Assembly (NCBI GenBank): GCA_023101885.1
Contig: JALPQD010000214.1
Location: forward strand, 806,001 to 870,000
Source of the DNA: Typhlomys cinereus
Lineage: Eukaryota; Chordata; Mammalia; Rodentia; Platacanthomyidae
Length of the DNA: 64,000 nt
Direction: 5' to 3'
Shown here: piece by piece, positions 47,239-59,730 of the stretch
Layout of the letters: each line of letters begins with the position of its first letter
Numbering within the stretch: the first letter of the stretch is position 1
The notes under the pieces: generated by a model
What the model saw: the letters and a program-made list of their open reading frames with translations, nothing else
What the model was told of the DNA's origin: nothing
Databases searched by the model: none
Made by a program: the position numbers and the translations under genes

Positions 47239-49035
47239 GTTCTTTTTTTTAACATTTTTTATTATTATTTCCGCTCATACAAACTTAATAGGTACACCAG
47301 TTTCCTCCCTCCCTCCTCCTCCCCCCCGAACCCCCTGCTCCCCCTCCCCTCACCCGTCCCTCCCCATCCCCCAGTGCTTCCCGCCCCAATTCCCAGAGAG
47401 TCCTATAATGTGCATGCCTGACTCTCCTCTGGGCCCTCCTTTCCGATGACATACAAGGACCCAGTGGCATTTCCCTGAACCCTTTCCCGTGTTCCCCTTA
47501 AGCATAGGAACACTACTATGGCTGCCAATCCCTTGCCTCCAAGGATCTTGGTGCCTTTAGCAGATGCTAGACTTTGTGAGGTCAATAGTGTGTTGGACAT
47601 TGTGCAGGGCATGCAAAGTCCAATTATGATTGCTTCGGCCCTAACTTGTGTGGAGTATCTTGCAAATCATTGCTCCTCCCATCCTTTTGCTCTTACACTC
47701 TTACCGCCCACTCTTCCACAAATGTCCCTGAGCTTCAGGATGGGGAGAGATTAGTCTGGCCTAGTTCTAGGTGGTTGATACAGAGTCTCTGAAGTTCTGG
47801 ATTGTGGTTTGTTGATTTTCTTTTGCAGTTTTGCTGCTCCTACAATGCCCTTCACTCCATCCTACTGGGCACTGTATGTCACCCCCTGGCCAGAGACAAA
47901 AAGCTGTTAAACTGGAGTATTGTTATAATAGCACATTCAAAGGTAGATGTAATAAAAGTAGGAAACCTCAGTGAGGGAGGGGTCAATCACCCATTTGCAA
48001 AATGGTTACTTTTTATCTGCCAGACTATATGCCCTCCCCTTCTGGTTTGATCATACCCCCTTAGTTGTAAATGATCAGGAACAAATGTCTGTGAACTTAA
48101 CCAGGTGTCACATTACTTACTTGTAGTCCTTGATGGAGGCCTATTTTCTCTAACATGGTCACTTCTCTCCTTGTTTTTGGTGTGGCCCTCCAACCCCATC
48201 CCTCCTGTTCATAATCCTTGCAATTACTGTAGGTAATACATAGATTTACCTATGAGTGTCTCAAGGTGGGCTGGGTAAGTTTGGTCTAGGAGCCACCTAT
48301 TAGGGAGTACATACAACACTTAATTTTCTGGGTTTGGGATACTTCACTTAATATAATTGTTTCTAATGACATCCATTTCCTGGCAAATTCCAGTAACTCA
48401 TCATTTTTGATGGCTGAGTAGTACTCCATCGTATGGATGTACCGCCTTTTCCTTATCCACTCATCAACTGTTGGACATTTGGGTTGATTCCATGACTTTG
48501 CTATTGTAAACAGTGCTGCTATGAACATGGTCGTGCTTGTGCTATTGAGGTGAACCTCTGCTGTATGGGGGGTTATTCCCAGAAGTGGAATAGCAGGGTC
48601 ATATGGCATTCAATCTTTAATTTCTTTAAGAATCTCCAGACGGCTCACCAGAGTGGCTGTATGAGCCTGCCTTCCCACCAGCAATGTAGCAGAGTTCCCC
48701 TCTCTCCACATCCTCTCCAGCATTTGTTGTTTGTATTGTGGATTTTTGCCATCCTGACGGGGGTGAGATGATATCTCAGGGAAGTTTGATTTGCATTTCC
48801 CTGATGGCTAAAGAAGTGGAGCATTTTTTAAGATATTTGTTAGACATTTTAATGTCATCCCTGGTAAAATTTCTTTTAAGTTCCAGTGCCCATTTTTTAA
48901 TTGGGCCATTGGTTTCCTTGGTGTTTAGTTTTCTAAGTTCTTTGTGCACTCTGGACAGTAGAGCTCTATCAGATATGTGGTTAGTGAAGATTTTCTCCCA
49001 TTCTGTGGGTTGCCTTTGAGCTCTTTATCTGAACA
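47239..49035 (-). mobile_element. 5'-truncated L1 with 14-bp TSD
   Basis: 3' UTR nearly identical in order and sequence to the full-length copy at 13.3-14.4 kb, plus the C-terminal part of ORF2. The last frame, 48286-48609, encodes 107 residues ending SLIGGS and includes [18 protein letters not shown] and [19 protein letters not shown]. The ORF2 part is truncated at 49035. Perfect TSDs, aaacccttgttttt, lie at 47225-47238 and 49036-49049. At 48759 this copy keeps the longer G run (acgggggtgag) where the full-length copy has lost a base, confirming the latter's frameshift. Confidence 0.95.
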
Positions 49036-49049
49036 AAACCCTTGTTTTT

Positions 49050-51412
49050 TTTATAAAATTCTTTCTTTCCTTTAGATTCTTGAAAAGAGAGATCTGTGCA
49101 TTATGCTTGTACTTCAGAAGAATGGAATTTTTTTTCAGATGTGGATATTTGCATATGTAGTCTCATATAAATTTTTGAACATTCATTTTAGGAATATACT
49201 ATTTTTATACTTTGAAAAATAATATGCTTACATCTTATGTATGATTTTTAAACTCACACCTCATTCTTGGATACACATTTCACTGAATTATTCCTCAGCT
49301 AGTATCAACATAATCTCAAGATATGTACCACTACATAGTAAAAACAGCACAGGTAGTAGTTAAAATTTCTACTTAAATGAGATTTTACTTCTAACTTGTA
49401 ATATTTCTCATTTTAAGAAATGTAATAGACCTCTCCAAGACATTATTTGCTCAAACTTAAATATACATAACCCTATATTATTAGTATCGTGAGTAACTAA
49501 TAGAAAAGTTGTGGCTTACAACTGAGTTCCTATATGTAAATAGGAATGATAAAATTATGCTTGATTATTGTGTGAAGTAAAACAAATTATGCATGCAACA
49601 TTCCTTGTACACTGCCTGAAAGAGGGATAGAGTAAATGTTCTCTAAGAAGTAACTATTATAAAGTAAAGGTCATTTCCTACAGTCTAGAATTAATTTGTT
49701 TATAAATTTCCCATAATACAACAAACAAATTTAGAATACCAGCATTAGTTAAGTATGTATGCTTACCTTTCCTAGGAAGGGGAATGAAAATAATGTTAAT
49801 GAAGCACAGGGAAATTGTATTTTATTATTCCAAAGAATGCATATACATATTTGTCTATGTAACCATAGTACTATACTTATACAGAAATATTCTAATTATT
49901 TTAGATAGGAAAAGGTTTACTGCATAATCAGTTTTAAAGCTTGATTGCTATCCATTAGTTCATTAAACGTCATGGAATCTACAAATTGATTTAGTTAACA
50001 GTTTTAGACAGTATGATTCTGTGTTTTGTTGTGCAATTTACCCCCTACTGTAATTAGAATGACACATGTATTCTGGCAAAGACTTCTGTGTAATAGTACA
50101 CATATACCCCTTAATACACAAAGAAAGAGTAATCTGTTGGCAAAACACAACTTCAGCTGTGTTTTCTTTGGTATTTATTTGATTTTAGGCTTTAAACATA
50201 ATTTATTTTTATGGGTTCATTTTCCAGGCTTATTAAGAAGGAAAAAAGTAAACATGCCAAAATTTCATTTTCACCTCATCCTGTATGCCCACTTTCAGCA
50301 TATTTAATATTTTAACACATTGTTTGATTTTGCTCTCTCCTGAATTGCACATATTTCAAGATTATTGTATATGCAAGATAAATTTTAATAAATAAATACT
50401 GATAGATTAGTAAAACAATCTAATAGAGAATAATCAAATCAATTTAGCAGAAATATGTTGATTTTCTTACATAAGATACTGATATATTTATTATATACAT
50501 GAAAAAGAATTAGGTTTGTGCTTTATCTTACTTCATATTCAAACACATCTTTGTTTTAGGGTATAAATGGTAGAAATGTGACAGCTCACATAACTGAGGA
50601 TGACAATTGGTAAAGACAAAAAGAACATCTTCTGTAATTTAATTTTAAAAGGAGCCATCATTTATTTTCAGTTGGCATTTAATTTTCAATACATTCCCCT
50701 TAAAATGCATTACTGTTTAGCTTTCAATGCTATGGTAATTCTGGAATTGACTTAGCTTTCTCAGAGTCACAGACATGAAGCATATTAATGTACATGATTT
50801 CCCAATGACAAATGGTGCTTGAAGTTTCCATGTCTGCTAATTCATTTTTGATTACCACATAGGTGTCTTCTGAAATATAAATGACATTTGCCCAGCCAAA
50901 CGGTCAGCTGACAGGAACATAGATGAGATGCTTCACTGGTGTCTGATCTTTGGAGTCATTTAAATTCATTGATAACAGTGTTTATAAGGCCATGCTTCCT
51001 GCCTTAGAATGAAGTAACTAAGGAATTGAACCATCTGCTTCTTTTATAATAGTCTTCTTATAATCTATTTCATTTATACAAATTGTTCAGAAGTGACATC
51101 TGGTCAATCTTTTCAATCAGATGAAGTTCTTTTATATTATATGCATATTTAAAAATGAATGTCCAAAATTTTGAACTTTAAAATATTTCAACTGTTATTT
51201 TTCTTAAACCTTAGTTTTGCTGATGAATAATACCAATTATTAATACCTCAGAAAAAAGAAAGAGCTGAAAGTAATAGTGAAAATTACATGATTATTGAGG
51301 CATAAGGAGATAGGGAGAGGGAAGATTAGGGGAAAAATCACACGTAAATGAAACATAATAACCCAATATCTTTTAAACCTATTTAAATATATTTGAAAAA
51401 TATTTGAGAGAT
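49050..51412. other. A+T-rich intergenic DNA, no gene seen
   Basis: No coding features. The more complex, repeat-free stretch at about 50640-50990 could be a conserved non-coding segment, but that cannot be judged without comparison. Confidence 0.4.
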
Positions 51413-51600
51413 GGTTCAATCATAACTGTACCTGCCACACAATCAAAAGGAAACATGTTCAGCTCCCCAGATCACCTGCAAAATGCAAGGTTGGTATAAT
51501 GACCCACGTATTATCCCAATCCCAAAGGCAGAACAAGGACCTAGAAACAGTGGGTTTCTCAATAAAAATTCCCACAAAGGTGATATGAAACTCATGAGCT
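51413..51600 (+). mobile_element. B4-like SINE remnant
   Basis: Starts with a tRNA-like gagagatggttcaatcataa and continues with a B1-like ggtataatgacccacgtatt block. Heavily diverged, with no TSD. Confidence 0.4.
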
Positions 51601-52154
51601 GTTGATCAAGGAGCTCATTTATCTTTACTGACAACTAGCACTAGATGATAAGACCCTGTTATTGATTACAAGATTTAGGAAAAGCATTCTGGAACTGATT
51701 AGGAATCTGCTCTACCTCTATGTTTTTATTGTGACAGAAGATGCCCTGCACACTGTTGAGAGAGGAAAGGTATCAGTGGTCACTTCTATCTGTGAGTCCC
51801 ATGAACAATAATACCAACATATTAAGCTAGATAAACCCAAATGTATAATACTGGAATGACTCTCAAGGGGCTAACCAAGTACCTTCTAGATTTGAGTAAG
51901 GTTCCACATGATAGAATACATGAATATATCTAACTTAGTCCTATATTTCTCAAGTCATAGCAAAGTGATGTAATGATGAAACAAAATACTAATTTGCAAT
52001 TAGGAAGATTGTAATTATAAATAAAAAAATCTGAAATAAGCACAAGTAATGAATGTTAGTATTTTATGGATAAGTTTGTTATGGCATATATAGATAGGTA
52101 TTATTATATAAGAATGAATTAGCATCATATATTCATTTCCCATAATTGAAACTC
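51601..52154. other. A+T-rich spacer
   Basis: No gene or repeat recognised. Confidence 0.4.
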
Positions 52155-52290
52155 ACTTTTAGTTTAGGCGTGGTGATGTAAACCTGTGGTTCCAGCACAT
52201 CCAGAATTCAGGATATAGAGAAAGGAGGATCAAAATTTCAATCTGAGCAACATGAGACCTTGCTTCCAAAACAAACAGAGCAATAACAAC
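52155..52290 (+). mobile_element. B1-like SINE
   Basis: The order ggcgtggtgatgtaaacctg, aggaggatcaaaatttcaat and gagcaacatgagacc with an A-rich end follows the B1 (7SL-derived) layout. It is about full length for a B1 and diverged. Confidence 0.7.
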
Positions 52291-52562
52291 TACTACAAAT
52301 GTTTTGTGTTTATTCAGTATTTTAAAAATTAAGTTACATGTTTGTTTAGCCAGTGTGTTTCCTTGTAATATTTTGTTAAAAGATACCACATAAAACATTG
52401 CATTTGATTAAATTTAAAGCTCTAAATAGTTTGAAATACTCATGTATTTATTCTCAGAAACATCAAAAATCCTGAATCACCTCAAAATTCTAATAATAAA
52501 GACTCCTGATTTCTGAAGAGGTATAGATTTTCTAATTTTTGTACCTTTAAAATGAAAGTATA

Positions 52563-52845
52563 GGTTGGAGAGATGGTTTAGAGTTCAAGATGCTGCCCTG
52601 CAAGTATAAGTACCTGAGTTTTAATCCTGGATCCCAGGAAAAACTGCCAGGTAGAAATGGCAGCAGTCCGCACTTCCAGAAAGAGTTTGGAAAATCCCAG
52701 AGCAAAGTAGAAAGGTGGAAAATGCAATCTAAGACTATTCCTGAAGTCACCCTTGAGCCCTGTTCCACAGGGACACCACAGTACACATCGATGCACACAG
52801 AAACATACACACAACACACACACAAACTCAAAGAAAGGAAATAAC
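52563..52845 (+). mobile_element. Older B2-type SINE with CA-rich tail
   Basis: Head ggttggagagatggtttaga, B-box-like gagttttaatcc, body block ctattcctgaagtcaccctt, ttccacaggg, then a degenerate CA-rich tail. Same older family as at 24.1, 38.4 and 41.8 kb. The 81-104 codon frames across it are by-products. Confidence 0.72.
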
Positions 52846-53084
52846 TGACAATAGCTTCCATGTATATTCTATTAAATTTAGATATACAAAATATCCAATA
52901 ATTTAGACCATTAGCATTTGCATATCAGATATCTGTTTGTTTTCCTAACATTTCAGCTAATATGCTTTCTTGACAAGTATCGAACTCCTTAAGTAGTTTA
53001 TGTTAAATACTGACAAGTGAATAAGCTATCACTGCCAAAATAATGACACTGAATGAGGGAACACTTTTAAAACATGTGATCAGT

Positions 53085-53200
53085 CCTGTGGCACAGTGGT
53101 TCTAATATCTGAATTCAGGAAGTTAATCCAGAATTACCAACTATCTAAAGCCAACCTGGGATGTACAATGAAATCATACAACAAATTATATAGTAGTTAA
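53085..53200 (+). mobile_element. Possible B1-like remnant
   Basis: Contains gtggcacagtggttctaata, gaattcagga and aaagccaacctgggatgtac in the order expected of a decayed B1. Short and uncertain. Confidence 0.4.
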
Positions 53201-53441
53201 AATAATAACTCTGAGTAACCTCTGAACTGCACATAATTAGAAGAGAAGAACATCTGGTAGCAATGGTCATGAGAGAGGAAGTGCTTTTCTTTTTTTTTTT
53301 TTTCATTCACTAATCACTAATTCACTTATTTTTTCTCCCACATTTTTTTTCTCTAATCATACAAGCTCACTAGGTACTCCTTCCTCTCCCTTTCCCCTCT
53401 CCTCCCAGTTGTCCCCCCTTTCACTCTTCCTGCTTCCCCCC

Positions 53442-53852
53442 TGTCATAGTTAAGCACAGGTGTTAACTTGACTGTTGAGGGTTTGAGCTCTGGCCACAGT
53501 TGTAGAGAGTTGATGGTGGAGTTAAGCCCAGAGCAAACATGAAGGAGATTTTCTAGCTGATGGGGAAGAACCAGCCCATGGTGGGTTGGATTAGGTCCAG
53601 GATCAATCACAGAGAGCTGGCATCCTTCTGTTCACTTGGCCAGACATGCTGGTCTGCCAAGTAAGGATTGTCCATCTCTCAGCCATTATGCAGTGATGGT
53701 GTGGCCAGTTTCCTTGGCCCTGGTGTTGGTGCATGCTCTCCCGTCAAGCTGGACTGAGAACTGTAACTGGACTACCATAAGAAAATAAAGTCCTTGTTCC
53801 CTTAAGCTGTGTAATTGTCCTTTATCAGCAACCATGCAGGCTGACTGCAACA
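53442..53852 (+). repeat. 5' LTR of the MaLR element
   Basis: Length 411 bp with TGT...ACA ends. A polyA-signal-like aataaa lies near 53783 (aagaaaataaagtcc), followed by a U5-like segment with ttatcagcaaccatgcaggc. Confidence 0.88.
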
Positions 53853-54987
53853 GAAATTGGTACCCAGGAAGTGGGGTGTTGCTGATAAATCTGACTATGT
53901 GGACTTTCTGGCTTTTGAATGGTTTTGCTGGACAAAGCTTGACTTTGTGGACTTCCAATACCTTTCTGCAAAGTTTCGTGGGCCATTTAGAAAATAATGA
54001 TGCCGAGAAAGTTGTGAATTGTTTTGGCTCAATTTGTGATGAAGGGAACAAGGACTTTGTTCAAGTTTAATTTGAACATGATGGACTGGTTTGCTTGATA
54101 GTGGAGAGCTGTGTTGGTGGCCATGAAGCTCTGAATGAGGAAAGGGCGGCAGCTGAATAGCTGCCATTGTTGGATAAATGAGCGTCAATGAAGGAAAACT
54201 TAGTGACTTGCACTGGGACGGTGGAAAACATGAAAACCACCATATGGTGAGTTCATGGTTTGAAAACCCAGATTCCTTCAGGGACTAAAAGCCCAAGTTA
54301 AAGCTGTTTCTTGCACTTTGAAAGTTTGGCTGCCTAGAAGAGAGATTTTTCCAGAGTCAGAGTGTTAAAGTTGGTGCAGCTGTAGCTCCAGTGGACTAAG
54401 CTACATTTCAACCTCACTTCGGAATCTGGCAGCATCCCTCAGGTGATACGGGTTTTGATGTACTACTGAAGGTTCATGGGAAGTAGCAAAAGCTTGGCAC
54501 CAAGTGGCAGCCATAGCGTTCTTACAAGAGAAGGTGAAACTTATAGCTGTAGAGGAACCCAGAGTACTGTTGGAGATGCCAGAACCGTGGGACTGCTGCT
54601 AAGGACGGCTGTGAGTAGAGATTTAGCCTGGTTCAGAGGAACTCTGCTTTTACAATTTTGAGCTGCAAACAGGGACTGGGAATGCCTAGAATCTTTGCAC
54701 CACCTTGACTACATGATGAGCAGCAGAAGATAGACATTGAACTACAGAATGTGGTGATTTGCTGAACTTTGATCTTTTTAATGTTTTCTTATTGTTTTAA
54801 GATCCTTCTGTTTTAATGTTTTATCTGTTTTAAAGTATTTAATTTATTCTGATTTAAGAAACTTTGAACTTTTAAAATGTTGGAACCGAAATTATAGTGA
54901 GAGAACATTTTAAATTTGTCCATGGAATGTATTTATATTTTAACATCTGTGGGGACATGGAAAGGTTACAGTTTAAAAGGGGTGGAG

Positions 54988-55412
54988 TGTCATAGTTAAC
55001 CACAGTTGTCAACTTGACCATTGAGGGTTTGAGCTCTGGGCTCAGTTGTAGAGAGTTGATGGTTGAATTAAGCCTAGAGCAACCCTGAAGGAGATTGTCT
55101 AGCTGATGGGGAAGAGCCAGCCCATGTTGGGTGGGATTAGGCCCTGGATAAATCACAGAGAGCTGGTTGAGAGAGTTGGCATCCTTCTGTTCACTTGGCC
55201 AGACATGCTGGTCTGGAAAGTTAGGATTGTCCATCTCTTAGCTGTTATGCAGTGATAGTATGGCCAGTTCCCTTGGCCCTGGTATTGGTGGATGCTCTCC
55301 CATCAAATTGTATGAGAGAATTGTAACTGGACTATCATAAGAAAATAAACCCCTTATTCCTTTAAGCTGTGTAATGGTCATTTATCAGCAACCATGCAGG
55401 CTGACTACAACA
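54988..55412 (+). repeat. 3' LTR of the MaLR element
   Basis: Length 425 bp, same ends as the 5' copy. aataaa lies in agaaaataaacccc near 55340. It differs from the 5' LTR by scattered substitutions and retains the about 15-bp block that the 5' copy lost. Confidence 0.88.
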
Positions 55413-55960
55413 TCCCCATTCCTTCACTCCCCTCCTTCTCCTTCTTCCAGTGCCTCTACCTTCCTCCTTTCCATCCCGGGGAGTATCTTTTTGTGTGAAC
55501 ACCAAGCCTTCCTCTGAGTCCTCCACCCTAGTTAGGGTTCAGGACTAGGTGGTATAGCTCTTCTTGGTTTCCCCATTAGCGTGGGAACTCAAAATCTTCT
55601 TCCCTGTGATCCATGCTAGATTTTGGGGGGTCGTTGACATGTCAGCCATTGTGCAAGTCAGTCAGGTAAAGTCCATTTCTGGCTGCTGCAGCCCTAACTT
55701 GTGTGGAGTATCTTGCATATCGTTGCCCCCCCATCTTTAGGCTCTTAACGATCTTTCTGCCCCCTCTTCTGCAGGGTTCCCTGAGCTTTAGGATGGAGAG
55801 AGATTTAGTTAGTCTGGTTTCAAGTAACTAATGTAGGGTCTTTGATGTTCTGAATTATGGTTTGTTTGTTTTTCAGTTTTGCTTTTTCTGCACAGCCCTT
55901 AGCTGTATCCTGATTGATATCCAAAGTCACCTTTTGATGAGCAGAGAGTCAGGTGAGGTC

Positions 55961-57954
55961 AGTAGTCTGGGCAGAAAAGAGGAAGTAGTTAAGCTTTTTA
56001 TATTCTAATATTTACATTTAAAATAATTATTTACATTCTTCAATACAAAGAATATACAACAATCTTGAAAATTATAAGTATAGTTTGAATAAGCTGTTGG
56101 TATGAGTGAGGATTCAGGAAGAGCCCATTTATCTAAAAAATAATTTTATGGTTGAAGAAGTGGATATAAATGATTTACAGGGATTGCATATTGAAGAGAA
56201 TTTTGATTTGGAAAGGTATTATACATTAATGTTTTAACCTATCAGAGAAAAAGTGTCACTCAATCAGTCTTGTATGCATAAAAGAATGAAATTTTATACA
56301 ATAGCTTGTGTATTGTGTTCTTATTATATGTAAAAAGTGTGGAAATATTTGAAAACTGAAAATAGGACAAGTAAGTTTAAGTATAATACAAAATTTATCA
56401 AAATGTGTTAGGATTCTATATTGTTTGGGACCTAACATTTAAAAAATTCACTTTTCATTGCTTTTTGAAATACACAACACAAATATATACCAAGTATATA
56501 TTTCCTTGAAAATATAAGGTAAATTTACTGAAGCTATCTCTATAATTCTCAATTTATGAGTATAGACTAAAATGGTATGAACATTTAGAAAAATCATTCT
56601 GCACTTGTAAGCTTTACATTTACTTTGCAATTAGCTAAATTTCTACCTGCAGATCTTCAACTCTGGTTCTTAACTACACAAAAATTACAAAATATGAGTA
56701 GCTAATACATTGACTTGTTTCTTGAAAGACATTTAAATTTTGGTCAGCAAATCATCATAAAACAAGTAGCTTATTCTAAATACATAGTGATGTTTATTAG
56801 CCTTTTGAAAATTCTCATTTTATATGCTTTAATTAATAAATCTACTTTTAATTCATTCCTCTTTAAATATTTTAGTTGAATGAAATGTAATTACATAGCA
56901 ACTACTTTCAGAAAAACATTGCAAGAGGTCACTTGAAATTCTAAGACAATAATAAATAATTAAGCTTCAATAAAAGACTCAATTTGTTTGCCTTTTTTAA
57001 ATCCGTCTTCTGCATATTCTGAGAAATTTTGGGTGCAATTACAACTTCTTTTAGTGTTCTTCTTTCAAATCTCAGAAATGGATCCATGATCATGAGTGTT
57101 TAATAGAACAGAGAGCAATTAGGGTCATTATTGGCCTCAATTTGAAAGAGATTAAAATAGGAATGAAAGCTTAAATTAGGAATAAGTAACTGCCATGGTC
57201 CAATCAACAGCTTGGTTTGTGAATCTCTGCAGAAAACCCACAGGAGAAAGGTTTATGTTAATATCTGTTTTAGTATGGCCTGAAGTTTCTTGTCATGTGA
57301 CACAGGTATGTAAGTGGAATAAGGTAGATACTGACCTGGGAAGTGGGAGAAGGAAGTTGCCAGATGCCTCAAGGTGCAATGTCTGGTGTCTACTAGGTAT
57401 AGCTACAGGGGTTTCAACAGGAAACAGATTATTATTTAATTCATTTCACTTAACTATGCTGTGAAGAACAATGCTTATATTATCATATTGATGCCTTTTT
57501 TGCTTTATATTTCTTCTATGTTTTGTCTCTATAATTTTCACTTTGCAAACATTTTTCATTAATGGTGAGCTGCAAAATCAAGTTTCTCTTATTTTTGATT
57601 ACAGATTTTAGGATTGTTTCATTCACATATGTGTTTGAAGATCTTGATCTTTAATAACACGTAGAACGTTATTTTCAGTCAGCATTCCACATTTGTGATA
57701 GTGTTCTAAAGGTCTATATGATATTAAGCCAGTCAGTCTTGGTAACATTTACTGAAGCATAATCTAGCTGACTCTGCTAATAAATGCATTCTCTTTTCAC
57801 TGCATGGTATCCATACTGTATTTAAAAACTTTCACTACTTATCATGAGAGACATATTGTTGGATCCCTCATTGGATTGTAAATGAAAATGAAGCATGAAA
57901 TTTGATGTATAAAGTCACAAAATTATTTGTTAGATAACAGAACAAAAGCTGTGT
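55961..57954. other. A+T-rich intergenic DNA, no gene seen
   Basis: The 89-codon + frame at 57195-57464 has no recognised domain. No repeat termini seen. Confidence 0.4.
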
Positions 57955-57957
57955 GTG

Positions 57958-57996
<39 letters not shown>

Positions 57997-58005
57997 AAGA
58001 TAGAG
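57955..58005. repeat. (GA)n microsatellite
   Basis: A short (GT)n start is followed by GA dinucleotides with a few AAA interruptions. It creates an artificial RE-repeat frame on +. Confidence 0.95.
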
Positions 58006-59730
58006 TTCACACAGGTACCCCAGCCTTCATTTATAAGCATATACTCACTTCCAGCAAAAGACAAAATAACTTCATGATATATGCACTTATAGTTATGATG
58101 GTTACTAAGTGCTTCACCATGAGAAGAATCTCCTCAAATAGAAGCATGGGAAGATCACTAAAAGTGCTACAGTGCATATGTGTTTTATATTTATAGGATC
58201 CTATATTCATGCATATTTGTTGCATGGATATAGTATGAGAGATAATTTTCTAAAAGTGCATTGAATTTTTGCACAGAAGTAAACAAATGCTTGAAAATTT
58301 CTTTTTTGGATTATCTTTTAAAGAACGTGTATACAGCAAACAGCCCTAGGAAATATGGTATCTCCCTCCAGTGCACAAACCCAAGGTTTCCCACTTCTAA
58401 AGCTACTTGCTGCATGCTCAGTACTCCTAAATCAAGCAAGAGATATATCTGAGGAAAGTTATGCAAACACAGTTTTTAAATATGACCATTCTGGATCAGA
58501 CTTCAGTAATGAATATACTATTATTTGTCTTGGATCTTACTGGATCCAAAATGTCTTGCATACATTTTCACCACTAGTGAAGCTACCACAGTCTTACTTG
58601 TTAGTATGTAAGGAGAAAGATATCTTGTCTCTGCCATAATATGCTTCACTTAATGTAGCAAATGCTATATCATAATAGATCATAAATCCAATAATCTATT
58701 ATTGATGCAATAGTTACAAATTTAAGTATTTCTTTAATTTTTAGCTTGTTTTTTTGCTTTTAATATAGTGTAAATACACATGTAAACAGTTCTCTTAAAA
58801 AATAGCTTAAATTTCTGAATAGAAAAAAAACTTTCTGTGTCATATGAGCTATGTGCACCATTATGCAAGTTCTACTTTTAACCCACACCCTGCCAATAGT
58901 TTAGAAACATTAAAATATAGCTGGATATTCAATTAAACATTTCATTTTTTAGTGATTTGTTTTGTAACTCATTTTTGCAGTTCCTGAGCATGAACTCTGT
59001 AGATGTGTGTTTGGAGTCAAAATGTTGGACATGTCTGCTGGATGGAATCCTGTTCTCCAAATTTTTCTTGTTCTTTGGAGCATCACCTAATCTGCCAGTC
59101 ATGTAAAGTATGCCTCTTTATTGCTGAAATCCATTGATTAAATAATAAATAATATCTTAAGTGTAAAGAGAGAGTAAAGTGTCACTCAAATATTATGTCA
59201 AAAGCATTAGCATTATCTGTTCTCCAATAACACTTTTTTGAAAGAAGATTTTCTAGTGGTATCTCTCACAACGTTATAGATAACAATGCACTTTATTTGC
59301 AAACACTATGCACTCTGAAAATAACGTTACTTGCATTATTATAAAACTCAATTAGTTAATTTAGTCTCTGCTGGACATTAGTTTCTACTGGCAACTGCAA
59401 ATACATGGTTCCATGAATGCATATTGGAATACTTAACTGAAGTATACTACTTAAAGCACGTTTATTCAAAGCTCTAAAGATCAAAACTGCATAAAATTAT
59501 TAAGAAAGAAGGGAAATATCCCTATTATTTTAGAATAGAGTTGATAGCAGTTATATCAAATTCACTGTTACTGATAAATGTTTCAAATAGGTTTTTCTTC
59601 ATTTTGAAGTTTTAGCAAACAGGTTTCAATGAAATATGTGATACTTTCACCATCTGCTATATATGTGTTAACTTAATAATAAACTTGTTTGGTGACAAAT
59701 TTCGTATACTGATTAATTGGTTGTTTTTAT
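58006..59730. other. A+T-rich intergenic DNA, no gene seen
   Basis: A 94-codon + frame at 58355-58639 lacks recognisable domains. No SINE heads or LTR ends seen. Confidence 0.4.

Larger units (their letters stand above)
53442..55412 (+). mobile_element. Complete MaLR-type LTR retrotransposon, non-coding
   Basis: Two direct LTRs, 53442-53852 and 54988-55412, both begin tgtcatagttaa and end in acaaca or gcaaca. The internal region of about 1.1 kb begins gaaattggtacccaggaagt and ends with a purine tract aaaaggggtggag just before the 3' LTR. No gag, protease or RT motif is present, typical of non-autonomous MaLR elements. The 5' LTR lacks about 15 bp present in the 3' LTR and the solo LTR (after cagagagctgg). 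The flanks are C-rich (ccccc / tcccc), so the 5-bp TSD cannot be verified exactly. Confidence 0.9.
53285..55960 (-). mobile_element. Old L1 3' UTR split by a MaLR element
   Basis: Starts with a T-rich tail complement (53290-53302 and later T runs), then caagctcactaggtactcct and the pyrimidine tract, which breaks at 53441 and resumes at 55413. The right part continues with tgatccatgctagattttgg, aacttgtgtggagtatcttg and ccctgagctttaggatggag, matching the order in the 13.3 and 47.2 kb L1 3' UTRs. It is more diverged than those, so an older subfamily. No ORF2 portion remains. Confidence 0.82.

Noticed and set aside
53353..54188. Frames of 78-121 codons within the MaLR element
   Set aside because: They cross LTR boundaries, lack any gag or RT motif and occur on both strands, as expected of non-coding MaLR sequence.
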